From: an uncultured beta proteobacterium
GTDB taxonomy: Bacteria; Pseudomonadota; Gammaproteobacteria; Burkholderiales; Burkholderiaceae_C
Assembly: GCA_903870955.1 (NCBI GenBank)
Contig: CAIQEX010000510.1
Span: forward strand, 1-8,013
Length of the DNA stretch: 8,013 nt
Reading direction: 5' to 3'
The notes beneath the pieces were generated by a model. That model had not been told where the DNA came from. It worked only from the letters and a program-made list of their open reading frames with translations, and did not search any database. This document shows positions 1 to 6,592 of the stretch, in pieces. Positions within the stretch are counted from its first letter, which is position 1, and each line of letters opens with the position of its first letter. The translations under genes and the position numbers were made by a program.

Positions 1-51
1 TGGCGTGATGGTGCCCAACCCAAGTCATAACATCAATGCCAATTTTGTGCA

Positions 52-74
52 CTATGTATTCAAATTCGATATAG
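52..74. promoter_or_regulatory. Possible LysR-type operator dyad
   Basis: The arms CTATGT (52-57) and ATATAG (69-74) form an inverted repeat that matches at 5 of 6 positions and is separated by 11 bases. T57 and A69 give the T-N11-A core expected of a LysR-family binding site. The right arm overlaps the proposed -10 box of the regulator gene, which would suit negative autoregulation. The arms are short and AT-rich, so chance is a real alternative. Confidence 0.28.
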
Positions 75-75
75 T
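70..75 (+). promoter_or_regulatory. -10 box of the lysR-type gene, possibly leaderless
   Basis: TATAGT matches the sigma-70 -10 consensus at 5 of 6 positions. It is followed by exactly six bases (TAAGCC) and then the ATG at 82, so the expected transcription start falls on the start codon. No Shine-Dalgarno sequence precedes the ATG. The best -35 candidate, TTGTGC at 45-50, is poor and has a long 19-base spacer, so the promoter may need an activator. Confidence 0.45.
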
Positions 76-81
76 TAAGCC

Positions 82-1032
82 ATGCCCTCGCAAATCCCCA
101 ACCGCTCAAAGACTGACAGCGTGCCCGCTCTCACCCATCGCCAACTCGGTTTGTTTCGCGGCGTGATGGTGCATGGCAACCTGAGTCGGGCTGCCGAGGC
201 CAGCAACTCCAGCCAACCCACGCTGAGCCGCGAACTGGCACGCCTTGAACAACTCCTGGGCTTTGCCCTGTTTGACCGGGTACGCGGACGCCTGCGCCCC
301 ACGGCCCGGGCACTGGCGCTGATGCAGGAAGTAGAACGTTCATTTATCGGGCTGGAGCAGATTGCCCAGCGCGCACGTGAATTGCGCACACTCTCTGGTT
401 CGCGGCTGCGCCTGGCCTGCCTACCGGCGCTGGCGCATGCGTTGGTGCCGCATGCGCTGCGGGCCCTGGCCAAGACCACGCCTGAAGCCCTGGTGAGCGT
501 GCAGCCATTGGAATCACCCTGGCTGGAACAAGCGCTATCCGAGCAACGCTTTGAACTGGGGTTGAGCGAGGCCAGTGAGGCGCCCGTGGGCGTTGCTTGG
601 CAGGAACTGTTCGAGGCCAATGAAGTCGCGGTACTGCCCGCCTCGCACGGCCTTTGCCGCAAACCGGTACTGCAACCGCAGGACTTTGAAGGCGAACACT
701 TCATCAGCCTGGCCGTGAACGACCCCTATCGTCAGGCCATAGACCGCTTGTTTTCCGAGCACAGCGTGAACCGGGTGCAATGTCTGGAAACTGAAAGTGC
801 GGTGGCCATTTGCGCCTTGGTGCGGCAGGGACTGGGCGTGGCGATTGTCAATCCGCTCACCGCGCTGGAGTGTGCAGGCAACGGGCTGGAGGTGCGCCCG
901 ATGAGCGTCTCGGTGCCGTTTCGCATCAGTCTGATGCTGCCAGAGATACCGACACCCCACCCGTTACGCGAGGGTCTCGTGGCTGCCCTGCAAAACGCCA
1001 GCCGTGACCTGAAGAAACGGCTAGCACCGTAA
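82..1032 (+). CDS. LysR-family transcriptional regulator
   Basis: A 316-residue DNA-binding regulator of usual LysR length. The N-terminal winged helix-turn-helix spans about residues 16-76, with the recognition-helix stretch SSQPTLSRELARLEQLLG (43-60) and the following FALFDR typical of the family. A linker helix runs to about residue 100, and a periplasmic-binding-protein-like effector domain follows from about 105 to 300. The segment AICALVRQGLGVAIVNPLTA near residues 243-262 and the VRPMSVSVPF that follows recall the OccR/NocR-like branch (opine or amino-acid-responsive regulators), but this is a resemblance only and the effector is unknown. The ATG at 82 fits the start of homology, with about 15 extra residues before the helix-turn-helix. 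LysR genes are commonly divergent from their targets. Any such target would lie left of the window edge, because the right-hand neighbours converge on this gene or lie on other units. Confidence 0.93.
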   Translation: MPSQIPNRSKTDSVPALTHRQLGLFRGVMVHGNLSRAAEASNSSQPTLSRELARLEQLLGFALFDRVRGRLRPTARALALMQEVERSFIGLEQIAQRARELRTLSGSRLRLACLPALAHALVPHALRALAKTTPEALVSVQPLESPWLEQALSEQRFELGLSEASEAPVGVAWQELFEANEVAVLPASHGLCRKPVLQPQDFEGEHFISLAVNDPYRQAIDRLFSEHSVNRVQCLETESAVAICALVRQGLGVAIVNPLTALECAGNGLEVRPMSVSVPFRISLMLPEIPTPHPLREGLVAALQNASRDLKKRLAP

Positions 1033-1079
1033 TCGAAGCGCCTGACCGTCTACCGCAAACCATGCCGGCGAACGGACAC

Positions 1080-1871
1080 TCAATGCGCGTGCCCACCCAA
1101 ACTGCTCATCAGCGTGACCAGCAAAATGCCAGCCGCCAGCCAGGCGATTTGCGCGGCAGTTTCACTGGCTGACAAACGCTTTTGCAATTGTGGAATCAGG
1201 TCAGCCAGGGCCACGTAAATGAAACTGCTGGACGCCACTACCAAGAAGTAAGGCAGCAGCTCGCGTAACTGGTCCACCAGCCAGAAGCCCAGAACCCCTC
1301 CCAAGGCAGTCACCGCTCCCGCCAGCGAGACCTTGACCAGGGCAGCACGCTTATTGGAAGTGCCCGCACGCAGCACCATCAAATCACCCATATGGTGGGG
1401 CACCTCGTGCGCCAGCACCGCCAGCGCGGCAATCGCACCCAGACGCAGATCCGCAATAAAAGCCGAGGCAATCAGCAAGCCGTCACCAAAGCAATGCACG
1501 CTATCGCCGGCCAGTACGGCCCAGCTACCGCCCTTGGGAGCGTGATGGTGTGCATGTCCGTGGTCATGTCCATCTTCCGATGCCGCCTCATGGTGGTGCT
1601 CATGGCCGTGGTGCCAGAGTTCGGCCTTGTCCAGCAAAAAGAAAAACACCAAGCCCACCAGCAACACCAAAAAAAGATCGTGCGGCTCGATGCCGCTCTC
1701 AAACGCTTCGGGCAACAGGTGCATAAAGGCGGTGGCCATCAAGGCACCGGCAGCCATGCTCAACATATGCTGCGTGTAGCGCGCCAGCGCGCCAAAGCTC
1801 AACAACGCAGCCACCCACACACTGCCCACGCCGGCAGCCAGGGTTCCCAAAAAAATCGCAAGAAGTGTCAC
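1080..1871 (-). CDS. ZIP-family divalent metal transporter
   Basis: A 263-residue inner-membrane protein with about eight hydrophobic segments, the expected ZIP topology; the family mostly imports Zn2+, Fe2+ or related ions. Segments lie at roughly 1-23, 35-54, 65-82, 118-140, 144-166, 178-198, 205-226 and 240-258. The loop after segment 3 (residues 87-110) carries 12 histidines, as in many ZIPs, and the protein ends in HAH. The metal site is recognisable in helix 4 (H126, D130, G131 in HCFGDG) and helix 5 (H155, E156, P158, H159 in HEVPHH). Both motifs depart from the usual HNxxDG and HExPHE. The start is GTG at 1871: an AAAGGG (1883-1878) sits six bases upstream, and the reading frame closes a few codons further up with no other usable start. 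It lies 40 bases downstream of polA on the same strand and may be co-transcribed with it. The metal specificity cannot be read from the sequence. Confidence 0.9.
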   Translation of the reverse strand: MTLLAIFLGTLAAGVGSVWVAALLSFGALARYTQHMLSMAAGALMATAFMHLLPEAFESGIEPHDLFLVLLVGLVFFFLLDKAELWHHGHEHHHEAASEDGHDHGHAHHHAPKGGSWAVLAGDSVHCFGDGLLIASAFIADLRLGAIAALAVLAHEVPHHMGDLMVLRAGTSNKRAALVKVSLAGAVTALGGVLGFWLVDQLRELLPYFLVVASSSFIYVALADLIPQLQKRLSASETAAQIAWLAAGILLVTLMSSLGGHAH

Positions 1872-1911
1872 GCAATGCCCTTTGATTCAAACCACGCAGA
1901 GTGACGGCTGG

Positions 1912-4749
1912 TTAGTGTGCCTTATCCCAATTGGGCCCCACGCCCACCTCGGCCAGCAGCGGTACCTTCAGGTCGGCAACGCCAGCCATCAGGCGCGGAA
2001 TTTCAAGTTTCAGCCAATCGACTTCTGCTTCGGGCAACTCAAACACCAGTTCATCATGCACCTGCATGATCATGCGCGTGCTGCGCTGTTCAGCGTCGAG
2101 CACCTGTTGCACCTTGACCATGCTGAGCTTGATCAGGTCTGCCGCAGTGCCCTGCATCGGCGCGTTAATGGCAGCACGTTCGGCACCGGCGCGGCGTTGC
2201 CCGTTGGGTGAGCCGATCTCGGGCAGGTAGAGGCGGCGTCCAAACACCGTCTGCACGTAGCCTTTGGCCTTGGCCTCTTCACGGGTGCGGTCCATGTAGT
2301 CCTTCACGCCGGGATAGCGCTCAAAGTAACGCTGGATGTAGTTCTTGGCCGCCGTGTTGTCGATGCCCAGGTTGCGCGCCAGCCCGTAGGCACTCATGCC
2401 GTAAATCAGGCCGAAGTTGATGACCTTGGCATAGCGGCGCTGCTCACTGGTCACCTGCTCCACGGCCACGCCAAACACCTCGGCCGCCGTGGCCTTGTGC
2501 ACATCCAGGCCGTCGCGGAAGGCACTCAAAAGAGCCTCGTCACCACTGATGTGGGCCATGATGCGCAGCTCGATCTGGCTGTAGTCGGCGCTGGCAATCA
2601 CGTTGCCTGGGCCGGCCACAAAGGCTTCGCGCACGCGGCGGCCTTCTGGCGTTCGAATCGGGATGTTCTGCAGGTTGGGGTCGTTGCTGGACAGACGTCC
2701 GGTCACCGCCACCGCCTGCGCATAGTGTGTGTGGACCCTGCCCGTGCGCGGCAATGCCAGCTGCGCCAGCTTGTCGGTGTAGGTGCCCTTGAGTTTGGCC
2801 AGGCCCCGGTGCTCCAGAATCTTGGCCGGCAGCGGGAAATCTTCGGCCAGCTTTTCCAGCACTTCTTCGTCGGTGCTGGGGGCACCCGTGGCGGTCTTCT
2901 TCACCACGGGCAAGCCAAGTTTCGTAAAAAAGATGTCGCCGATCTGCTTGGGGCTACCCAGGTTGAAGGGCTGACCCGCCAATTCGTGTGCTTCGGTTTC
3001 GAGCTGCAAAATGCGCTGGCCCAACTGATGGCTTTGCGCGGCCAGGGTGCGCGCATCGATCAACACGCCATTGCGCTCAATACGGTAGAGCGCCTCACTG
3101 CTTTCAATTTCCAATTGGTAGATGAAGCCAAGACCTGCATCCTGCTGAATTTGTGGCCACAGCACACCATGCACATCGAGGGTTTGCTCAGCGTCTTCGC
3201 AGGCATATTCGGCCACCCGGGCGATATCCACCTGGTTGATGGAGATCTGGTTCACACCTTTGCCGCACAGGTCTTCAAAGCTGATGCCGCTGCGCCCCAA
3301 ATGGCGCTCGGCCAGACTCGACAAACCATGCGGCTTATGCACTTCAAGCACATAGCTTTGCAGCATGGTGTCGTGGGCATAGCCCTGCACCTCAATGCCG
3401 TGGTTGGCAAACACATGGCGGTCGTACTTGACGTGCTGTCCCAGCTTTTTGGCGTCCGGGTTCTCCAGCCAGGGTTTGAGTTTGGCCAACACGTCCTCGC
3501 GCGGCAACTGCTCGATCACACCGGGGTAGTTATGGGCTAGCGGAATATAGGCGGCTGCGCCGGATGTGACGCTAAAACTGATTCCGACGATTTCGGCACG
3601 CATCTCGTCCAAGGAGTTGGTTTCGGTGTCCAGCGCGGTGAGGTCGGCGGCCGATATCTTGGCCAGCCAGGCGTCGAAGGAATCCCAGGTCAGGATGGTT
3701 TCGTATGCGACATTGAGTGCTCGCGGTGGATGCGGGATTTGCGGCCCATCGGCTTCCTGCGGCTCATCGAACAGCCCCGGATTGGCGTTGGTGGCTTTGG
3801 CCGAAACCGTCTTGCCGCCCGCGTCAGCGGCATTGGATGTCGGTGTCGGGTTGGGTGCTCCAGCCGCCAGCGATTTAGCCAAGCCTTTGAAGCCGAATCG
3901 CTCACAGTAGGCCAGCAAGGCCGGCGTATCTTGCGGCCCCACGCGCAGGCTGTCGAGCGCGGGCAACGATGGAATGCGATCCTGCAGTTCACAGTCGGTC
4001 TTAATGGTCAACAGGGAGCGCCCGGTCGGCAACCAGTCCAAGGCTTTGCGCAGGTTCTCACCCACCACGCCCTTGATATTCGCGGCGTTGTCCACCACGC
4101 CTTGCAGTGAGCCATATTCCTGCAGCCATTTCACGGCAGTCTTGGGGCCCACTTTTTGCACGCCGGGTACGTTGTCCACGACGTCACCCACCAGGGTCTG
4201 GTAGTCCAGCATCAGCCGTGCCGGCACGCCAAACTCGGCCTCAACACCAGCCAGATCGCGGCGCTTGCCATTCATGGTGTCGATGATCGTGATGTGCTCG
4301 TCCACCAGCTGTGCCAAATCCTTGTCGCCGCTGCTCACGATGACCTCGATGCCTTGCCTGGCGGCTGTCACACTGAGTGTGCCGATAACGTCGTCGGCCT
4401 CTACACCCGGCACGTCCAGCACGCTCCATCCGAGCAAGCGCACCACTTCGTGGATCGGTTCTATCTGGCTGCGCAGGTCCTCCGGCATCGGGTCGCGCTG
4501 GGCCTTGTACTGCGGGTAAATAGCATCCCGAAATGTAGGGCCTTTGGCGTCAAACACACAGGCCACATAGTCGGTTGGAAACTCCTTGCGCAGCGACTGC
4601 ATCATGTTGATCATGATGCGGATGGCGCCGGTCTTTTGCACCCTGCCATCGGGCAAGGTGATCTGCATGTCACCGCCTCCAGCAAAGAATGCACGGTATA
4701 AATAGCTGGAACCGTCGACCAGCAGAAGGGTTTTCTTGGATTCGCTCAT
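1912..4749 (-). CDS. polA: DNA polymerase I
   Basis: A full-length 945-residue PolI (E. coli 928) that fills gaps in excision repair and removes RNA primers from Okazaki fragments. All three activities look intact. The 5'-3' nuclease (about 1-295) has D12, D67, E117/D119/D120, D142/D144 and D189/D192. The 3'-5' proofreading domain (about 345-535) has D374/E376 in ALDTETNSL, D443 in KYDRHVF and Y515/D519 in YACEDA, so proofreading should be active, unlike in Taq-type enzymes. The polymerase domain has motif A D722 in SADYSQIEL, motif B R771/K775/F779/Y783 in RRYAKVINFGLIYG and motif C H898-D899-E900. A low-complexity Ala/Pro/Asn-rich linker (about 292-345) joins the nuclease to the Klenow part, and it accounts for much of the extra length. 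The start at MSESKKTLLLVDGSSYLYRA matches the family N-terminus. The gene is divergent from thrB across 66 bases, and the zip gene follows 40 bases after its stop. Confidence 0.98.
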   Translation of the reverse strand: MSESKKTLLLVDGSSYLYRAFFAGGGDMQITLPDGRVQKTGAIRIMINMMQSLRKEFPTDYVACVFDAKGPTFRDAIYPQYKAQRDPMPEDLRSQIEPIHEVVRLLGWSVLDVPGVEADDVIGTLSVTAARQGIEVIVSSGDKDLAQLVDEHITIIDTMNGKRRDLAGVEAEFGVPARLMLDYQTLVGDVVDNVPGVQKVGPKTAVKWLQEYGSLQGVVDNAANIKGVVGENLRKALDWLPTGRSLLTIKTDCELQDRIPSLPALDSLRVGPQDTPALLAYCERFGFKGLAKSLAAGAPNPTPTSNAADAGGKTVSAKATNANPGLFDEPQEADGPQIPHPPRALNVAYETILTWDSFDAWLAKISAADLTALDTETNSLDEMRAEIVGISFSVTSGAAAYIPLAHNYPGVIEQLPREDVLAKLKPWLENPDAKKLGQHVKYDRHVFANHGIEVQGYAHDTMLQSYVLEVHKPHGLSSLAERHLGRSGISFEDLCGKGVNQISINQVDIARVAEYACEDAEQTLDVHGVLWPQIQQDAGLGFIYQLEIESSEALYRIERNGVLIDARTLAAQSHQLGQRILQLETEAHELAGQPFNLGSPKQIGDIFFTKLGLPVVKKTATGAPSTDEEVLEKLAEDFPLPAKILEHRGLAKLKGTYTDKLAQLALPRTGRVHTHYAQAVAVTGRLSSNDPNLQNIPIRTPEGRRVREAFVAGPGNVIASADYSQIELRIMAHISGDEALLSAFRDGLDVHKATAAEVFGVAVEQVTSEQRRYAKVINFGLIYGMSAYGLARNLGIDNTAAKNYIQRYFERYPGVKDYMDRTREEAKAKGYVQTVFGRRLYLPEIGSPNGQRRAGAERAAINAPMQGTAADLIKLSMVKVQQVLDAEQRSTRMIMQVHDELVFELPEAEVDWLKLEIPRLMAGVADLKVPLLAEVGVGPNWDKAH

Positions 4750-4755
4750 GGCAGC

Positions 4756-4761
4756 ATTTTG
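4756..4761 (-). promoter_or_regulatory. Possible -10 box of polA, leaderless arrangement
   Basis: On the minus strand CAAAAT (4 of 6 matches to TATAAT) is followed by the six bases GCTGCC and then the polA ATG at 4749. This predicts a transcript beginning at or near the start codon. No Shine-Dalgarno sequence is present, and no convincing -35 lies 16-18 bases upstream. The hexamer match is weaker than at thrB and the call depends mainly on the matching geometry. Confidence 0.33.
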
Positions 4762-4772
4762 CCTGTGCCGCG

Positions 4773-4797
4773 GTTCCCGCCTGCGAGGGTCGGGGAC
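4773..4797. repeat. Imperfect dyad between the polA and thrB promoters
   Basis: GTTCCCG (4773-4779) and CGGGGAC (4791-4797) are inverted copies with one mismatch (a G-U pair if transcribed), separated by 11 bases. The centre near 4785 is about 31 bases upstream of the thrB start and 36 upstream of the polA start. The dyad therefore covers the -35 position of both proposed promoters. It could be an operator, but the stretch is GC-rich and a chance match is possible. Confidence 0.3.
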
Positions 4798-4803
4798 GGG
4801 CCC

Positions 4804-4809
4804 TACAAT
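4804..4809 (+). promoter_or_regulatory. -10 box of thrB, predicted leaderless
   Basis: TACAAT matches the -10 consensus at 5 of 6 positions. It is followed by six bases (TCAGGC) and the thrB ATG at 4816, so the A of the start codon is the expected first transcribed base. No Shine-Dalgarno sequence lies at a workable distance. The hexamer 17 bases upstream, CTGCGA (4781-4786), matches the -35 consensus at only 3 of 6 positions. Confidence 0.5.
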
Positions 4810-4815
4810 TCAGGC

Positions 4816-5820
4816 ATGGCGGTATACACAGAGGTCTCCTTCGATGAGGCCAGCACTTTTTTGCAATCCCTCGGCTTAGGCACTCTCCAGCACATGGAGG
4901 GCTGCTCCGGCGGCATTGAAAACACCAATTATTTCGTCACCACGGACCAGGCGCCCTATGTGCTGACCCTGTTTGAACGGCTGACTGCGCAGCAATTGCC
5001 GTTTTATCTTCGCATGATGAAACATCTGGCAGTGCATGGCATTCCCGTGCCGGACCCCGCTGCCAACCGCGATGGCGATGTGTTGCACGAACTCAACGGC
5101 AAACCTGCGGCCGTGGTCAATCGGCTGAATGGCAAAAGCGAGTTGAACCCCAAAGCTGAACATTGCGCGGCATTGGGTGATGTGCTGGCGCACATGCATC
5201 TGGCCGGTCGCGACTTTGCAATGAAGCAACCCAACCTGCGCGGCCTGACCTGGTGGAATGAAACCGTGCCGGTGGTGCTGCCCTTTCTGGACGAAGCCCA
5301 GGCCCTTTTAATCAAGAGTGAACTGGCCTACCAAAACCATGTCGCCACACTGTCTGCCTACGGCGCGTTGCCGCGTGGCCCCATTCATGCCGACCTGTTC
5401 CGCGACAACACGATGTTTGCGCAAAACCTGCCCGAGGGGCAAAGCCCGCAACTGACCGGCATGTTTGACTTCTACTTTGCCGGAGTGGACGCCTGGTTGT
5501 TTGACATTGCCGTGTGCATGAACGATTGGTGTGTGGACCTGCCCACTGGCCGCGCCGATACCGAACGCGGTCGCGCCCTGCTGCAAGCCTATGAGGCGGT
5601 GCGCCCGCTCACCTCCCAAGAGCGGGAACTGCTCCCCGCGCTGGCGCGTGCCGGGGCCTTGCGTTTCTGGCTCTCGCGCCTGTGGGACTTGCACCTGCCA
5701 CGTGAGGCAGCCATGCTCAAACCGCACGACCCCACACACTTTGAGCGCGTGCTGCGCGAGCGCATCGCCGCGCCCTTGATGCCTTCCCAACTTTTCCAAA
5801 CCGAGTCCCTTTCCGCATGA
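4816..5820 (+). CDS. thrB: Homoserine kinase (APH-fold ThrB)
   Basis: A 334-residue cytosolic kinase that phosphorylates L-homoserine with ATP to O-phospho-L-homoserine, the step before threonine synthase. It belongs to the aminoglycoside-phosphotransferase-like fold used by Pseudomonas and betaproteobacteria, not the GHMP kinase of E. coli. Visible marks are the N-terminus MAVYTEVSFDEASTFLQSLG, the nucleotide-loop segment GIENTNYFVTT (33-43), the catalytic HADLFRDN (191-198, with H191, D193, N198) and the metal-binding FDFYFAG (D218). The frame stays open upstream to a TTG at 4759. ATG 4816 is preferred because the family begins with MAVYTEV, because residues encoded upstream look like read-through of promoter DNA, and because a -10 box lies within that extension. 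It is the first gene of a rightward unit: its TGA overlaps the next ATG. The threonine genes hom and thrC are not adjacent, which is usual in this group. Confidence 0.96.
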   Translation: MAVYTEVSFDEASTFLQSLGLGTLQHMEGCSGGIENTNYFVTTDQAPYVLTLFERLTAQQLPFYLRMMKHLAVHGIPVPDPAANRDGDVLHELNGKPAAVVNRLNGKSELNPKAEHCAALGDVLAHMHLAGRDFAMKQPNLRGLTWWNETVPVVLPFLDEAQALLIKSELAYQNHVATLSAYGALPRGPIHADLFRDNTMFAQNLPEGQSPQLTGMFDFYFAGVDAWLFDIAVCMNDWCVDLPTGRADTERGRALLQAYEAVRPLTSQERELLPALARAGALRFWLSRLWDLHLPREAAMLKPHDPTHFERVLRERIAAPLMPSQLFQTESLSA

Positions 5821-6587
5821 AACTCAACATCGTTCCAGCGCGACAAGGTGTGCAATGGTTCAAGCTGGGAGTGCGCACCTTCTTCAAACAACCGCTGGCA
5901 CTGTGCGGCTTGTTTTTCATTTTCATGGCCTTGATGTCGGTGTTGACACTGATCCCGGTGCTGGGCAATGTGCTGGCGCTGGCCTTGTTACCCGGCGCGA
6001 CTTTGGGGTTTATGGTTGCTACCGAAGAAGCGAACAAAGGCAAGTTCCCCATGCCAGCGGTCCTGCTCAGTGCTTTTCGCGTTGGACGTCAACAAGCCAC
6101 TTCCATGCTGATTCTGGGCTTCATCTATGCCGCCGGTTTTCTGCTGGTGCTGGGCATATCGGCCACAGTGGATGGCGGCAAGTTTGCGCATCTGTATCTG
6201 ATGGGGGGTGCCATGACCCCTGAGACTGTGATGGAGCCGGATTTTGAAATGGCCGTGTTGCTCGCCATGGGTCTGTATATGCCCCTGTCCTTGCTTTTCT
6301 GGCACGCACCGGCGTTGGTGCATTGGCATGGCATCGCACCGGTAAAAAGCCTGTTCTTCAGTCTGGTGGCCTGCTTGCGCAATTTTTGGGCCTTCACAAT
6401 TTACAGCCTGGTTTGGCTGGGCGCGTTCATTGCCATGGGCATGCTGGTAGCGGTCGTCGCAGCATTGATCGGCAGCCCCGAGGCGGTGACGGGCATCATG
6501 TTTCCAATGGCCATGCTGATGGCGGCCATGTTTTTCACGTCGATTTACTTCAGTTTCAAAGACTGTTTCAACGAAACTTTGGAATAA
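5817..6587 (+). CDS. BPSS1780-family multi-pass membrane protein
   Basis: A 256-residue inner-membrane protein of unknown function. I recognise it as the BPSS1780-type family often found next to thrB in Burkholderiales; this is from memory of the family, not from a search. The N-terminal part is MKLNIVPARQGVQWFKLGVR, an amphipathic stretch before the first membrane segment. Hydrophobic segments lie at about 27-47, 50-68, 96-116, 145-162, 190-217 (long, possibly two) and 225-246. The segment FWHAPALVHWHG (161-172) just after helix 4 is rich in His and Trp and looks like the most conserved patch. No catalytic motif is visible. The start codon overlaps the thrB stop (ATGA) with no Shine-Dalgarno, so translation is probably coupled to thrB. 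A FecR-like gene starts five bases after its stop. Confidence 0.82.
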   Translation: MKLNIVPARQGVQWFKLGVRTFFKQPLALCGLFFIFMALMSVLTLIPVLGNVLALALLPGATLGFMVATEEANKGKFPMPAVLLSAFRVGRQQATSMLILGFIYAAGFLLVLGISATVDGGKFAHLYLMGGAMTPETVMEPDFEMAVLLAMGLYMPLSLLFWHAPALVHWHGIAPVKSLFFSLVACLRNFWAFTIYSLVWLGAFIAMGMLVAVVAALIGSPEAVTGIMFPMAMLMAAMFFTSIYFSFKDCFNETLE

Positions 6588-6592
6588 ACACC

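Noticed and set aside
1..29. Possible start of a divergent gene (ATG at 29 on the minus strand, reading MTWVGHHHA to the edge)
   Set aside because: Only nine codons are visible, there is no clear ribosome site or promoter at a good distance, and nothing in the residues identifies a family.
1000..1022. Inverted repeat AGCCGT-N11-ACGGCT at the end of the LysR gene as a terminator
   Set aside because: The stem is only six pairs with an 11-base loop. There is no T-run on the plus strand, and on the minus strand a TTTT occurs only after four intervening bases. This is too weak to call for either lysR or zip; the 47-base gap 1033-1079 has no better candidate.
2497..3540. A long open frame (347 codons) on the plus strand, opposite polA
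   Set aside because: It lies wholly antisense to conserved Klenow and proofreading motifs, has no recognisable domain, and is the kind of long shadow frame that GC-rich codon use produces. The same holds for the plus-strand frames at 4156-4701 and 1392-1904 and the minus-strand frames at 5308-5799 and 5988-6713.
4759..4815. N-terminal extension of homoserine kinase from a TTG at 4759
   Set aside because: The extra 19 residues are unlike the family start, the region contains the promoter candidates and dyad, and ATG 4816 gives the conserved MAVYTEV beginning.
6323..6592. Upstream extension of the FecR-like frame into the preceding gene
   Set aside because: This part overlaps the membrane-protein gene in another frame, and its translation is a His/Gly-rich shadow. 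The Tat signal begins only after the ATG at 6593.
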